NCBI GenBank assembly: GCA_039023545.1
Contig: JBCHKQ010000001.1
Span: 186,001 to 250,000 of the forward strand
Length of the DNA: 64,000 nucleotides
DNA from: Spirochaetia bacterium 38H-sp
Lineage (GTDB): Bacteria; Spirochaetota; Spirochaetia; Winmispirales; Winmispiraceae
Direction of reading: 5' to 3'
The translations under genes were made by a program, and so were the position numbers. Position 1 is the stretch's first letter. Each line of letters begins with the position of its first letter. This document shows, piece by piece, positions 45,926 through 54,642 of this stretch. The notes under the pieces were generated by a model. The model searched no databases. It was given only the letters and a program-made list of their open reading frames with translations, and was not told where the DNA came from.

Positions 45926-47755
45926 TTACTTTATTCTTTCTCCATATACTTCCATTTCCCATAGAGAAAAGCCCCACTCTGTACCTCTCAATATCCCGTG
46001 CATCCTCACATAAGAAGCCTCCACAGGTTCAAACTCAAGCTCATCAGTATCTCCTTTTCCATTGCGCACTTCTTTGATGACAAACCAGCTTTTGCCGTCC
46101 TGAGAACCAAGCAAATCATAATCCTTTGCACGGGCGACTTCCCAGTGCAAAACAGCCTTGTCAATCCTAAACTTACCTTCCAGATTTATCTCGATGTATT
46201 GATCATCCTTGTAAAGGCTAGACCATCTTGTCTTAAGAGAACCATCGTTTACATACTCTTTAATATTAGGTTCCTCTATGCTGCTGGCCTTTGTCGGCTT
46301 AAATAGAGCTATATTACCTCTGTCAGGATCCAAGACATATACAGTAAAAAGAAGTGCTGCCTCATTATCCGCAGAATCAGTAGCTGTTATCATTATATTG
46401 CTGCTGTCTATCTGTTTTTTCTTAAGGCTGATGTAGGCTTTGTTGTCCTTTATCTCCACAGAGATTAGTTCTGGCTTTTCAAGTTTGGCAACAGAGTATT
46501 TGAGATTATCTCCGTCTTCTTTGTCTTCAAAAGCCTCCGATAGGTCTATGACCTGTGCTTCATCCGGCTTGTTTACAGAGAGAATCATATGCTCTATGGG
46601 AGTCGTTACACCGGGACTCTCGTCAAGCCCTTCTTTATTGAGCCTTACATACTCGGGATAGGTAAAGGCAACCGCTGATATGCCCGGAGATGCATCATAT
46701 ATGCTACCAAACCCATCATGAGCCGTCCATGTCCAAGACAAAGCTCCAGCATAACCGTTCTCTGCCAGATATAGGTAAGCTTCTTCTGTAGAAAGAGAAG
46801 TCTTGGGTCTAAAGCCAAAGCCTATATCCTTTATTCCTTTTGCCGGAAACTCTGCAACAACAATAGGTTTATCAAGCTTCCAATAAGATGCAGGATGATG
46901 AAAGGGAGATATTGCTTCGCTCATATGCTGAGGATAGTAGTGTACGCTGTAGAAATCTAGTGTTCCGTCAGGATCGCCGCCGGCTGCTATCAATCTGTCA
47001 TCACGATAATAGTTAATCATCCCATTGATATCGGTCTGATATGCCATCCCACTACCGTTTGTAACAAGAGCACCTGGTGATTCTCTGTGTATTACTCCTG
47101 CAACAAGATTTATAAAACGCTGCACATACTGCATCTCTGTGCGTCTTGGTGTCCAGCCTCCTCCAGGGAGCATCCCCTCCGGCTCATTAAAAACCTCCCA
47201 TGCAATTATGCCGGGATGATTTTTAACCTTTCTTACCATGGGTATGAGAGCGTTTTCTATATAAGAACGGGTAACATCCTCATCTTCTAGAAGCTTGAGA
47301 TTTCTAGACTGATTGACCCCCGTTTGCGGTTGCAACATATCAAACGACCATAAGCATAAGACAAGCCCCACTCCACGGGAAAAAGAAATATCCAGAGCCT
47401 TCTTAAGATTTATTAGCGCTTCATCAGGCATCCCCTTGACCATGCCATTTTCATCAAACATAGGAGTTTTGCTTCCGTTGACATGCAGCCACCATCTTAT
47501 GGCATTTCCTCCAGAGCTAGCTATGTCTTCAACAGCCTGTGTAAACCTTGCCTCATCAAACCTCGTAAGATCATTGGCAAAACTAATCCATGCAAGGTTC
47601 ATACCGTTGAGAAAAACCTTTTTGCCGTTATGGGGTATCAATACCTTGGGGTCGGGACCTTTGCTGACTGATGATGCAGAGCCAGCACAGGATATTACAA
47701 AAAAAAGCAGTAAAAAAACCGTAAAAAATATTATAAGTTTTTTGTTAATATTCAT
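45926..47755 (-). CDS. GH5-family lipoprotein glycosidase (probable beta-mannanase) with a C-terminal F5/8-type domain
   Basis: 609 residues. Lipoprotein signal (IIFFTVFLLLFFVISC) places it on the cell surface or in the periplasm. The (beta/alpha)8 catalytic part (about 45-340) has the acid/base in GIIAWEVFNEPEG (Glu after Asn) and the nucleophile in KPIVVAEFPAKG, the GH5 (clan GH-A) pair. A linker domain of Ig type (about 385-465) and a discoidin/CBM32-like domain (NIALFKPTKASSIEE, to the end) follow. The mannanase guess rests on the GH130 and epimerase genes in the locus; other beta-glycan activity is possible. Last gene of the minus-strand operon. Confidence 0.85.
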   Translation of the reverse strand: MNINKKLIIFFTVFLLLFFVISCAGSASSVSKGPDPKVLIPHNGKKVFLNGMNLAWISFANDLTRFDEARFTQAVEDIASSGGNAIRWWLHVNGSKTPMFDENGMVKGMPDEALINLKKALDISFSRGVGLVLCLWSFDMLQPQTGVNQSRNLKLLEDEDVTRSYIENALIPMVRKVKNHPGIIAWEVFNEPEGMLPGGGWTPRRTEMQYVQRFINLVAGVIHRESPGALVTNGSGMAYQTDINGMINYYRDDRLIAAGGDPDGTLDFYSVHYYPQHMSEAISPFHHPASYWKLDKPIVVAEFPAKGIKDIGFGFRPKTSLSTEEAYLYLAENGYAGALSWTWTAHDGFGSIYDASPGISAVAFTYPEYVRLNKEGLDESPGVTTPIEHMILSVNKPDEAQVIDLSEAFEDKEDGDNLKYSVAKLEKPELISVEIKDNKAYISLKKKQIDSSNIMITATDSADNEAALLFTVYVLDPDRGNIALFKPTKASSIEEPNIKEYVNDGSLKTRWSSLYKDDQYIEINLEGKFRIDKAVLHWEVARAKDYDLLGSQDGKSWFVIKEVRNGKGDTDELEFEPVEASYVRMHGILRGTEWGFSLWEMEVYGERIK

Positions 47756-47823
47756 ATATTCTCCTATAAGAATAATACCGGGGGGATTTATACTGCCCGG
47801 TATTATTGTTTTTGCTATGCAAC

Positions 47824-48435
47824 TTACTCCAGCCTCAGATTGTCTATAATCACAGAACCCTCAAGACCTGCATCAGCAAAGAATTTAAAAGCAACTCTGC
47901 GTATGGAGTTGAGATTCTCAACTTGTGCCGTATACTGCCAGTCGCTCGCAGCACATTTAAAACCACCTGAGGAAAGAGAAAAATAGATATCTCTGTTCTC
48001 TCCGGGGGTAAGAATAACCGTAGGACTTTCAAACCAAGTCCAGTCAGCCCCGGTAGAAAGAGCAAGAGCAACCTCTATATCTCTGTCAGTAGTGTTGATA
48101 AAATCAACAACAAGAGACTTCTTCCCGGACCAGTCATTATCAACAGGCTCCTCTGTATGAAAAGTTGCACCATTAAGACCGTTCATCTTAAACTCACACT
48201 CAAGAGAAGCCTTACCTTCTGTTACCTGTTCTTTGTTCCACTTGGCTTCCACGGAAGAATCATTATCATTCCAGGAATTTCCAACTGCAAACCAAAAAGG
48301 CCTCTGCTCAAAACCTTCCCAAAGATTGGCAGAAGTAGCATCAACAATGACAGCTCCAGAATCACTTGCCTTGCTACTTACACAGCCTGCAAGCAGCAGC
48401 ATAAAAATGGCAAAAAAAATAACAGCTTTTTTCAT
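47824..48435 (-). CDS. lipoprotein with a carbohydrate-binding-like domain
   Basis: 203 residues. Lipoprotein signal KKAVIFFAIFMLLLAGC. The remainder looks like a jelly-roll glycan-binding module (NLWEGFEQRPFWFAVGNSWN, TDRDIEVALALSTGADWTWF, IRRVAFKFFADAGLEGSVII). The ATG at 48435 has GGAGGG in front. It sits between the transporter genes and the GH5 gene, so it is likely a surface mannan-binding helper of the hydrolase. No catalytic residues are seen. Confidence 0.7.
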   Translation of the reverse strand: MKKAVIFFAIFMLLLAGCVSSKASDSGAVIVDATSANLWEGFEQRPFWFAVGNSWNDNDSSVEAKWNKEQVTEGKASLECEFKMNGLNGATFHTEEPVDNDWSGKKSLVVDFINTTDRDIEVALALSTGADWTWFESPTVILTPGENRDIYFSLSSGGFKCAASDWQYTAQVENLNSIRRVAFKFFADAGLEGSVIIDNLRLE

Positions 48436-48451
48436 AACACCCTCCAAAAAA

Positions 48452-49315
48452 TTATTTTAGTTCTCCTATATTTATTCCCTGCTCAAAATACTTCTGCCCT
48501 ATTGCAAAGATTATGAGCGTAGGAATAAGCGCCACAACAACAGCAGCAAGCTGCACTGTGTATTGGACCTCTGTAGGGCTTTCAAAAAACATTATCCCCA
48601 GAGGCAGCGTATAAAGTTCCTTCTTGTTGAGATAGATAAGAGGCCCAAGAAAATCCTTCCAGCTCCAGAGAAAGGAATTAAGACCTGCAACAAAAAGAGC
48701 AGGAGTCACCTGGGGTACAACTATGGAATACCAAATTCTAAAAGTACCCGCACCATCCATAAAGGCAGCTTCATCCATTTCTTTTGGAATACCAACCATA
48801 AGCTGCCTTATAAGAAAGATACTCCATGCGGCGCCAAAAAGATTGGGCACGATAAGAGGGTTATAACTATTAGTCCAGCCTATTGTCTTATAGAAAATAA
48901 ACAAAGGAATCATTGTAACCTCAGTGGGAAGAAGCATGGTACAAAGAAGAATTAAAAAAAGAATATTTCTACCCCTAAAGTTAAAACGAGCAAATCCATA
49001 TGCAACAAAGCTGGAAGAAACAAGTTGAAGAGATGTCTGCAGAGAACCCAGCCATAGGCTGTTAAACACATACCTCAAAAGCGGTACATAAGTAAAGGCC
49101 TTATAGTAATTCTCCCAGTGCAAAGGATGTGGAAACCATATGGTTTTAAAATCAGTAGAAAAGTATTGCCCCATATCCTTGAGAGAAGTCACAAAAAGCC
49201 ATACAAAAGGGGTCAGAATCATAACTGAGAACAGTGCAAGAAAGATAAAACCGCCCCATTTTATAATATTTCGCTCGGTCCAAACTCTATCCTGTCTTAT
49301 AACAATATCACTCAT
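48452..49315 (-). CDS. sugar ABC transporter permease, MalG/CUT1 type
   Basis: 287 residues, six membrane segments. The cytoplasmic EAA loop reads PKEMDEAAFMDGAGTFRIWY (about 190-209), contacting the ATPase. The N-terminal signal-like helix (IFLALFSVMILTPFVWLFVT) is followed by a periplasmic loop typical of MalG-like proteins. Pairs with the permease next door to import oligosaccharides delivered by the binding protein. No ATPase gene is in the operon; CUT1 systems often share one encoded elsewhere. Confidence 0.93.
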   Translation of the reverse strand: MSDIVIRQDRVWTERNIIKWGGFIFLALFSVMILTPFVWLFVTSLKDMGQYFSTDFKTIWFPHPLHWENYYKAFTYVPLLRYVFNSLWLGSLQTSLQLVSSSFVAYGFARFNFRGRNILFLILLCTMLLPTEVTMIPLFIFYKTIGWTNSYNPLIVPNLFGAAWSIFLIRQLMVGIPKEMDEAAFMDGAGTFRIWYSIVVPQVTPALFVAGLNSFLWSWKDFLGPLIYLNKKELYTLPLGIMFFESPTEVQYTVQLAAVVVALIPTLIIFAIGQKYFEQGINIGELK

Positions 49316-49325
49316 GAATAACTCC

Positions 49326-50246
49326 TTACACAGCCTCAGAGCTCTTTCTCATCTGCCTGATAATAAGCAGAGTAAGAATGAGACCTGTGACAAAAACAAA
49401 CCAACCTATAGCAGATGCCGACCCCATTTCCCAGTATCTAAAGGCCTTTGTATATAGATAAAAAACAAGAAAGGACAGACTATTATTCTTACCCATTGTC
49501 ACATGTCGGGAACCACCTATATTGGCAAGGGCAGCAGGTAGATCAAAAATTCTCAGACCGTATATCAGACCACTTATAAGTTGAAAAAAGATAACAGGTG
49601 AAAGAAGAGGAACTGTTATCTTAAAAAACCTCGTCCACCAGCCAGCACCATCCATTGCAGCAGCTTCATAATAAGAACGTGGAAGATTGCTTATACCAGC
49701 AAGAAAAATTATCATACTAGCTCCCACTGTCCAAAAATTGACAATAATAACTGTCCATATTCCCATTCTTGTGTCACCAAGCCATTCTATGGCAGGCAGC
49801 CCCAGTTTCTTTAATATGAGGTTTATAAGACCATAATTTTCTGTACCAAAAATTGGAGCCATCATAAGGCCCAGTGCAACAGGCATAACAAGAGAAGGCA
49901 AATAGAAAACAACTCTAAAAACACGTCTTGCCGGTAAAAAGGGTTCGCTTATGAGGCTGGCAATAAAAAGAGCAAGAAACAGTCCGAGCCCAACTGCAAA
50001 AAGCATAAACAGAAGATTGTTTCTTATTGCCAGGAAAAAAACCTCGTCATTCAATAACTCGGTGTAATTATTAAGCCCCACAAACTCGGGAGTACCAAGC
50101 AAGTCCCACTTGTTTAAACTGATAAAAAAAGAATAAGCAATAGGGAAAAGCTGCAAGAGGATAAAACCTGCAACCCATGGCAAGATGTAAAATATTCCTT
50201 TTCTATTCCTATTCTTTAGTAATGTAGATACATTTGTCTGTTTCAT
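49326..50246 (-). CDS. sugar ABC transporter permease, MalF/CUT1 type
   Basis: 306 residues with six membrane segments. EAA loop SYYEAAAMDGAGWWTRFFKI (about 214-233). The first helix FYILPWVAGFILLQLFPIAY and the conserved PSLVMPVALGLMMAPIFG segment are typical. Ten bases separate it from the MalG-type gene downstream. Partner and substrate as for that gene: probably manno-oligosaccharides from the GH5 enzyme. Confidence 0.93.
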   Translation of the reverse strand: MKQTNVSTLLKNRNRKGIFYILPWVAGFILLQLFPIAYSFFISLNKWDLLGTPEFVGLNNYTELLNDEVFFLAIRNNLLFMLFAVGLGLFLALFIASLISEPFLPARRVFRVVFYLPSLVMPVALGLMMAPIFGTENYGLINLILKKLGLPAIEWLGDTRMGIWTVIIVNFWTVGASMIIFLAGISNLPRSYYEAAAMDGAGWWTRFFKITVPLLSPVIFFQLISGLIYGLRIFDLPAALANIGGSRHVTMGKNNSLSFLVFYLYTKAFRYWEMGSASAIGWFVFVTGLILTLLIIRQMRKSSEAV

Positions 50247-50275
50247 GTTATTTTTCCTAGTTATAATGGGACATA

Positions 50276-50292
50276 AGGGGGCTCTGCCCCCT
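50276..50292 (-). other. intercistronic hairpin between binding protein and permease genes
   Basis: AGGGGGC-TCT-GCCCCCT, a 7-bp very GC-rich stem without a T run, in the 57-base gap after the binding-protein gene. Such hairpins often protect the upstream message and lower expression of the permeases relative to the binding protein. Confidence 0.6.
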
Positions 50293-50303
50293 CATGCAAA
50301 AAA

Positions 50304-51569
50304 TCAGCCAAAAATTTTCTTAATAATCTTATTGCCTTCCTCTTCTATAAGCTGTGCAGCTTCTTCCGCACTAATCCTATCCTGAAGAAAATCAGTAAGA
50401 GTGGACTCTGTAAGAGAAGTAAACTCATCCGTAGGAAGCATAGGTCCTGTTATGGCATATGGGAGATCAGAGAAAAATGCCTTGAGCTTTTCATCAGAAG
50501 AAGCCTTGATCTTTTCCAGATAATCAGAATTAGCAGGCAAATCCCCTGTCTTGGTGAACTCGGGCTGTCCCTCTCCTGCCATCCAAGAAATAAAAGCCCA
50601 TGCAGCATCTGTATTCTTACTCCCTCTATATATAGAAAGGAAGTTAATATATCCTATTGTTGCTCTTTTCCCGCCCTTTTCATAGGGGAAAGGAGCAGTG
50701 CCAAAATCTATCCCAGCATCCTTAATAGGACCAAAGCCCCAAGGACCAGTCTGCATAAAGGCAACCTTACCAGTAGCTACAGCAGAATCAGGAGTTCCCC
50801 AAGGCCCTGCCCACTCGGTAGAATAAGGAGGCTCAAGCCCCTCATCTATAAAAGACTTCATAGCCTTGAGAGCTTTGATACCCTCAGGAGAATTTAAAAG
50901 AACCTTTGTAGGACGTGTAAGGTCGTCAACTATCTTACCACCAAACTGTTCAACAAAAGCCTGCCATACCTGCATCCAGTGAAAGTGTACTGCTACCTGT
51001 TGATATTCATCACCCTTCTTTATCGAAAGCTTTGCATAAGTCTTTTTAAACTCATCCCATGTCATAGGCTTCTCAGAATCCGGATATGGAAGACCAGCCT
51101 TATCAAGCATAGCTTTGTTGTAGATAAGAGATCGCACCCCCACACCAATTGGCATACCATATATTTTGCCATTATACATAACAGCCGGTTTAGTACCCGG
51201 TTGCATCCTATCAAAAAGCTCCTTTGCACCGGGAATTTCATCAAGAGCAAGAAAAGCCCCCTTGGTAACATATGGAGAAGACATAATATGAGAAAGAGAA
51301 ATAACATCAGCAGCATCTCCGCTGACCACAGTTGTCCTTACCTTTTCCCAATAAGCACCCCATGGTAAAAACTCTGTCTCAATATTGACACCCGGATGAG
51401 CCTCCATATAAGCATCTACAAGGGCCTGAAAATCCCTTGCTTCCTGAGTACCTGCCCAGCGCGTATACCTTATAGTGCCACCGGAAGACTTATCCTCAGT
51501 CCTCCCCTCTGCAAAAGCAAGAGAACCAACAAAACAAACAATAAGGAAAACAAGCAATAACCTATTCAT
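50304..51569 (-). CDS. extracellular sugar-binding protein of the ABC importer
   Basis: 421 residues, family 1 solute-binding protein (CUT1). Signal peptide RLLLVFLIVCFVGSLAFAEG; the lack of a Cys at the cut site suggests a soluble periplasmic protein. Typical lines are IRYTRWAGTQEARDFQALVD near the start and GKIYGMPIGVGVRSLIYNKA (about 136-155). The ATG at 51569 has GGAG upstream; the earlier in-frame start reaches back to the end of the GH130 gene and adds residues before the signal peptide. Ligand inferred to be a manno-oligosaccharide. Confidence 0.92.
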   Translation of the reverse strand: MNRLLLVFLIVCFVGSLAFAEGRTEDKSSGGTIRYTRWAGTQEARDFQALVDAYMEAHPGVNIETEFLPWGAYWEKVRTTVVSGDAADVISLSHIMSSPYVTKGAFLALDEIPGAKELFDRMQPGTKPAVMYNGKIYGMPIGVGVRSLIYNKAMLDKAGLPYPDSEKPMTWDEFKKTYAKLSIKKGDEYQQVAVHFHWMQVWQAFVEQFGGKIVDDLTRPTKVLLNSPEGIKALKAMKSFIDEGLEPPYSTEWAGPWGTPDSAVATGKVAFMQTGPWGFGPIKDAGIDFGTAPFPYEKGGKRATIGYINFLSIYRGSKNTDAAWAFISWMAGEGQPEFTKTGDLPANSDYLEKIKASSDEKLKAFFSDLPYAITGPMLPTDEFTSLTESTLTDFLQDRISAEEAAQLIEEEGNKIIKKIFG

Positions 51570-51600
51570 TCCTAACTCCTTTAAAAATAATTTCTCCAAG

Positions 51601-52602
51601 CTAAGCCTGGAGGTTAGTTTTTTTTACAAAATCTATAATTTCATCCACGTAGCCAAATGCAAGAGCAACTACCGTATCAGCAGCACCGTAATAGATAGCC
51701 AGTCTTCCAGTATCAGCATCACAGAGAGTTGCACATGGAAAAACAACATTGGGAACATCACCTACACACTCGTAATACTCTTGAGGAGAAAGAAGATAAC
51801 TACTTGATCTGTAAAGGACCTTCCACGGCTTTTCCAAGTCCAGAAGAGCAGCACCCATGCTATAGACAAAACCATTACAGGAAGTTAAAACACCATGGTA
51901 AATAAGAAGCCATCCCTCGCTAGTCTCTATGGGAGCAGGTCCCGCACCTATCTTGGTGCTCTGCCATGCACTGTCGGAAGACCTTGTACCCATAACAAAA
52001 CGATGTTTGCCCCAATAACGCAAATCAGGAGACTCGCTATAAAAAATATTCCCAAAAGCAGTATGTCCCGCATCACTCGGCCTATGGAGCATTGCAAAAT
52101 TTCCCTCAATCTTTCTGGGAAACAGGACACCATTCCTGTTATAAGGCATAAAAGGACTTTCCATCTGATAAAAAGTCTCAAAATCATCCGTATATCCTAG
52201 CCCTATACCCGGCCCGTTGTAGCCGTTGCACCAAACCACATAATACCTGTCATCTATCTTAACAACACGCGCATCATACTTATACTCGGATAGAGGAAGC
52301 TCATCGTGCTCCGGTACAAAATCTATGGGAGTATCCGCAATCTTCCAATTTATACCATCTGGAGAAAAGCCACGCCTTAGATTCATTCTGCGGGAAGTAT
52401 CATCCACTCTAAAAACCCCCGCAAAACCATCCTTATAGGGAACAACAGCACTATTAAAAATACTGTTAGCAAACTTAGCATCCGCTCTTGTTACCACAGG
52501 ATTTTTAGAATAACGCCATACAGGCCACTCAAGCCCAGCCGGTCTATCCTGCCACGGCATATTGGAAAGCGAAGCACCCTTTATCTCATATTTTACGCTC
52601 AT
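51601..52602 (-). CDS. GH130 phosphorylase, probably beta-1,4-manno-oligosaccharide phosphorylase
   Basis: 333 residues, shorter than the GH130 enzyme at 43463 and of the GH130_2 type. It removes mannose from the non-reducing end of manno-oligosaccharides as mannose-1-phosphate. Key stretches are [20 protein letters not shown], with the expected catalytic-acid region in [20 protein letters not shown] (about 55-74), and [19 protein letters not shown]. The ATG at 52602 has AGGAG seven bases upstream; the more upstream in-frame ATG at 52680 would lie on the promoter. First gene of the operon, directly under two operators. Confidence 0.88.
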   Translation of the reverse strand: MSVKYEIKGASLSNMPWQDRPAGLEWPVWRYSKNPVVTRADAKFANSIFNSAVVPYKDGFAGVFRVDDTSRRMNLRRGFSPDGINWKIADTPIDFVPEHDELPLSEYKYDARVVKIDDRYYVVWCNGYNGPGIGLGYTDDFETFYQMESPFMPYNRNGVLFPRKIEGNFAMLHRPSDAGHTAFGNIFYSESPDLRYWGKHRFVMGTRSSDSAWQSTKIGAGPAPIETSEGWLLIYHGVLTSCNGFVYSMGAALLDLEKPWKVLYRSSSYLLSPQEYYECVGDVPNVVFPCATLCDADTGRLAIYYGAADTVVALAFGYVDEIIDFVKKTNLQA

Positions 52603-52613
52603 CAAAACTCCTG

Positions 52614-52623
52614 AAACCGGTTT
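52614..52623 (-). promoter_or_regulatory. downstream LacI-type operator of the GH130-ABC-GH5 operon
   Basis: AAACCGGTTT within the 12-bp palindrome GAAACCGGTTTC (52613-52624), in the untranslated leader just before the ribosome site. Confidence 0.8.
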
Positions 52624-52660
52624 CTTTAAAATACACGCAACAACGTTGCTTTCGCTTATT

Positions 52661-52688
52661 ATGATATCACATATCCCCATATTGTCAA
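52661..52688 (-). promoter_or_regulatory. promoter of the GH130-ABC-GH5 operon
   Basis: Minus strand TTGACA (52688-52683), a 16-bp spacer and TATCAT (52666-52661). It lies between the two operators. Confidence 0.75.
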
Positions 52689-52697
52689 GAAAAATAT

Positions 52698-52707
52698 AAA
52701 CCGGTTT
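52698..52707 (-). promoter_or_regulatory. upstream LacI-type operator of the GH130-ABC-GH5 operon
   Basis: AAACCGGTTT ten bases upstream of the -35 box. Its centre is 84 bp from the centre of the downstream operator, very close to eight helical turns, a layout that allows DNA looping. Confidence 0.8.
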
Positions 52708-52803
52708 TTATAAATTTTCTATTTTTTTATTTTTTTTATAAAAGAAACTTACAACAAAAGAAACTCATTAGCACATAAATCCATGATACTGATTTCATAA
52801 AAC

Positions 52804-52961
52804 ATGCCGAACGGCCGGAGTGCGACATCTACTGCCAAATACCCTAAAAAAGGACTGCACTCCGGCCTGCCTACGGCAAATATCACCAATAGCATGGCAG
52901 TCTCGCGCTTCTTCTGCCAAAAAACAGCAGGGGATGCCGGAGAATCCCCTGCGTTCGGTCT
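52804..52961. repeat. tagged-hairpin element, full bipartite copy (G)
   Basis: ATGCCGAACG at 52804-52813 and CGTTCGGTCT at 52952-52961. Left stem GCCGGAGTGC / GCACTCCGGC, tail CCTGCCTACGGCAAAT. The right unit on the other strand has stem CAGGGGAT / ATCCCCTG and a decayed tail CTGTTTTTTGGCAGAAG. The right unit follows the stop of the NlpC-like gene; between 52710 and 52803 only AT-rich DNA with no evident signal is seen. Confidence 0.8.
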
Positions 52962-52964
52962 TTT

Positions 52965-53834
52965 CTATTTGTATTTATATGCTTGTGCAAAGTCTCTAGT
53001 AAGCTGGCTTGCTAGCCATTTTCCCTGCGCACGCGGATCGCCTTTTCTACGCATAGGGCTATTGATTATGAGTGTTTTTCCATCTTTTTCTATTGTATAT
53101 GTATCGGGGTCATTGAGGTTCATCTGCTCCAAGACGATGCCTTTTCTCAGGTGATGATGGATATAGATTATTGTGCCATCCGGCCTGGTCTCCATAACCA
53201 TGCCCACATGGGTCAGATAGTCGTCAAAACGCCCGTTGCCATTGGCATCGTATGTATTATCCCAGAATATAAGGTCCCCCGGCTGCGGATACCGGGTTGT
53301 ATACAACAGATTGCGGTCTTTTAAGATCTCATACAACCGTTTTACGCCATTGCCGCTGTAGTTAGGAAACTCAGCAGAAAGGTCTATTCCTGCTCCGTAA
53401 TAGATTCCCAAAACCACACCAGTACAGTCTAGATTAAAGTGTCTACCACGCACATCCACAGTGTTTTTGCCAAGAAGCTTCTTTGCTTCTTCTAATAGTT
53501 TTCTCTGAATATCCGTAGTGGGTGACGGAAACTCCTGAAAGCTAGCCTTCTTATTACTAAAATGCGATATAATGCTGTTATCCTGTGCGGTTTTACTGTT
53601 CTGAGGCGCTATTACGCAAACAGGTTCTTTTGTAGAAACTTGGGACTGGTCAGGCCATTGCCATCCTGCCTTGGAGATGCTTGTACAGGAAGAAAATAAA
53701 AGAAGCATAAGAAGAACTATAAGAACTCTGATTTCTCCTTTATAACCCATAAACCTGGCACAGAACCATTGAACTTGTTTTTTTCCAAAAAAGATTTTAC
53801 TCAATGGCTCTCTTCTCGCTGTTTTTTTCTTCAT
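52965..53834 (-). CDS. NlpC/P60-like (cysteine amidase/peptidase) lipoprotein
   Basis: 289 residues from the ATG at 53834 (GGGGA upstream). The ATG at 53750 would give a standard short lipoprotein signal, GEIRVLIVLLMLLLFSSC, so the exact start is open. After a variable stretch the C-terminal 160 residues look like a papain-like cell-wall enzyme: Cys in FNLDCTGVVLGIYYGAG, then PQPGDLIFWDN, and the His in DYLTHVGMVMETRPDG. This is the Cys-His order of NlpC/P60 and CHAP domains. It probably trims peptidoglycan peptides. An extra IHHH stretch and DANGNGRFDD (calcium-site-like) are unusual. Confidence 0.7.
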   Translation of the reverse strand: MKKKTARREPLSKIFFGKKQVQWFCARFMGYKGEIRVLIVLLMLLLFSSCTSISKAGWQWPDQSQVSTKEPVCVIAPQNSKTAQDNSIISHFSNKKASFQEFPSPTTDIQRKLLEEAKKLLGKNTVDVRGRHFNLDCTGVVLGIYYGAGIDLSAEFPNYSGNGVKRLYEILKDRNLLYTTRYPQPGDLIFWDNTYDANGNGRFDDYLTHVGMVMETRPDGTIIYIHHHLRKGIVLEQMNLNDPDTYTIEKDGKTLIINSPMRRKGDPRAQGKWLASQLTRDFAQAYKYK

Positions 53835-53988
53835 ATAGCCGTCCCCTTTACAGTATCGGCAAAAACTATGTTGATTTCCACACTTGTACAATACATCTGC
53901 TTTATCCCAATACGCAAAATATAGCACCAAAAAGCAAAAAAAGCCTCTTCCTCTTAACACTGCGCCTATAATATGATATACAAAGCCC

Positions 53989-54591
53989 ATGCATATAGTA
54001 TGTCTTGACTTGGAAGGGGTGCTTTTCCCTGAGGTATGGATTGCCTTTGCGGAAAAAACCCGGATAGAAGAGCTGCGACTTACAACACGCGATATAAGTG
54101 ATTATAGCGTGCTTATGCAGCACAGAATCAAGGTGCTAAGAGAACACAACCTAAAACTAACAGACATACAGGACGTCATATCCTGTATGAAACCACTGGA
54201 AGGCGCTGTGGATTTTCTCAACACCCTCAGAGAAAAAACACAGGTTATAATTCTCTCTGACACATTTACACAGTTTGCAAAGCCAATAATGGAGATGCTA
54301 GGCTGGCCCACAATATTTTGCAACGAGCTTGAGATAGACCATGACGGTTACGTATGCGGTTTTAAACTAAGACAAGAAGATGGCAAAAAACAGGCTGTCC
54401 GTGCATTAAAAAGCCTCAACTACAAAGTCTATGCCTCCGGCGATTCTTACAATGATACCACAATGCTTGCGGAAGCAGACAGAGGCTTCTTCTTCCGACC
54501 TCCAGAGAAAATAATAAGCGAGTTTCCAGACTTTCCTGTCGCAAGAGAATACGACGAGCTCCTCAACCTACTAAAACCATACATATCATAG
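53989..54591 (+). CDS. thrH: ThrH-type phosphoserine phosphatase / homoserine phosphotransferase
   Basis: 200 residues, HAD superfamily. The start CLDLEGVLFPEVWIAFAEKT is the characteristic ThrH N-terminus, with the nucleophile Asp in DLEG. IILSDTFTQFAKP is HAD motif II and ASGDSYNDTTMLAEAD is motif III/IV. ThrH removes the phosphate of phosphoserine and can pass it to homoserine. With serA and serC at 22-24 kb it would complete serine synthesis, since no SerB-type gene is present in the window. The ATG at 53989 has only a weak ribosome site; it lies divergent from the NlpC-like gene. Confidence 0.93.
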   Translation: MHIVCLDLEGVLFPEVWIAFAEKTRIEELRLTTRDISDYSVLMQHRIKVLREHNLKLTDIQDVISCMKPLEGAVDFLNTLREKTQVIILSDTFTQFAKPIMEMLGWPTIFCNELEIDHDGYVCGFKLRQEDGKKQAVRALKSLNYKVYASGDSYNDTTMLAEADRGFFFRPPEKIISEFPDFPVAREYDELLNLLKPYIS

Positions 54592-54597
54592 ATACCT

Positions 54598-54638
54598 ATA
54601 CCGAACGCAGGCTGAGCTGAGCATCAGCCTGCTTTTTT
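54598..54638 (+). terminator. tagged-hairpin element (H), terminator of thrH
   Basis: ATACCGAACG (54598-54607), then stem GCAGGCTGA / TCAGCCTGC (54607-54632) and T6. Single unit, no tail. Confidence 0.9.
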
Positions 54639-54642
54639 AATC

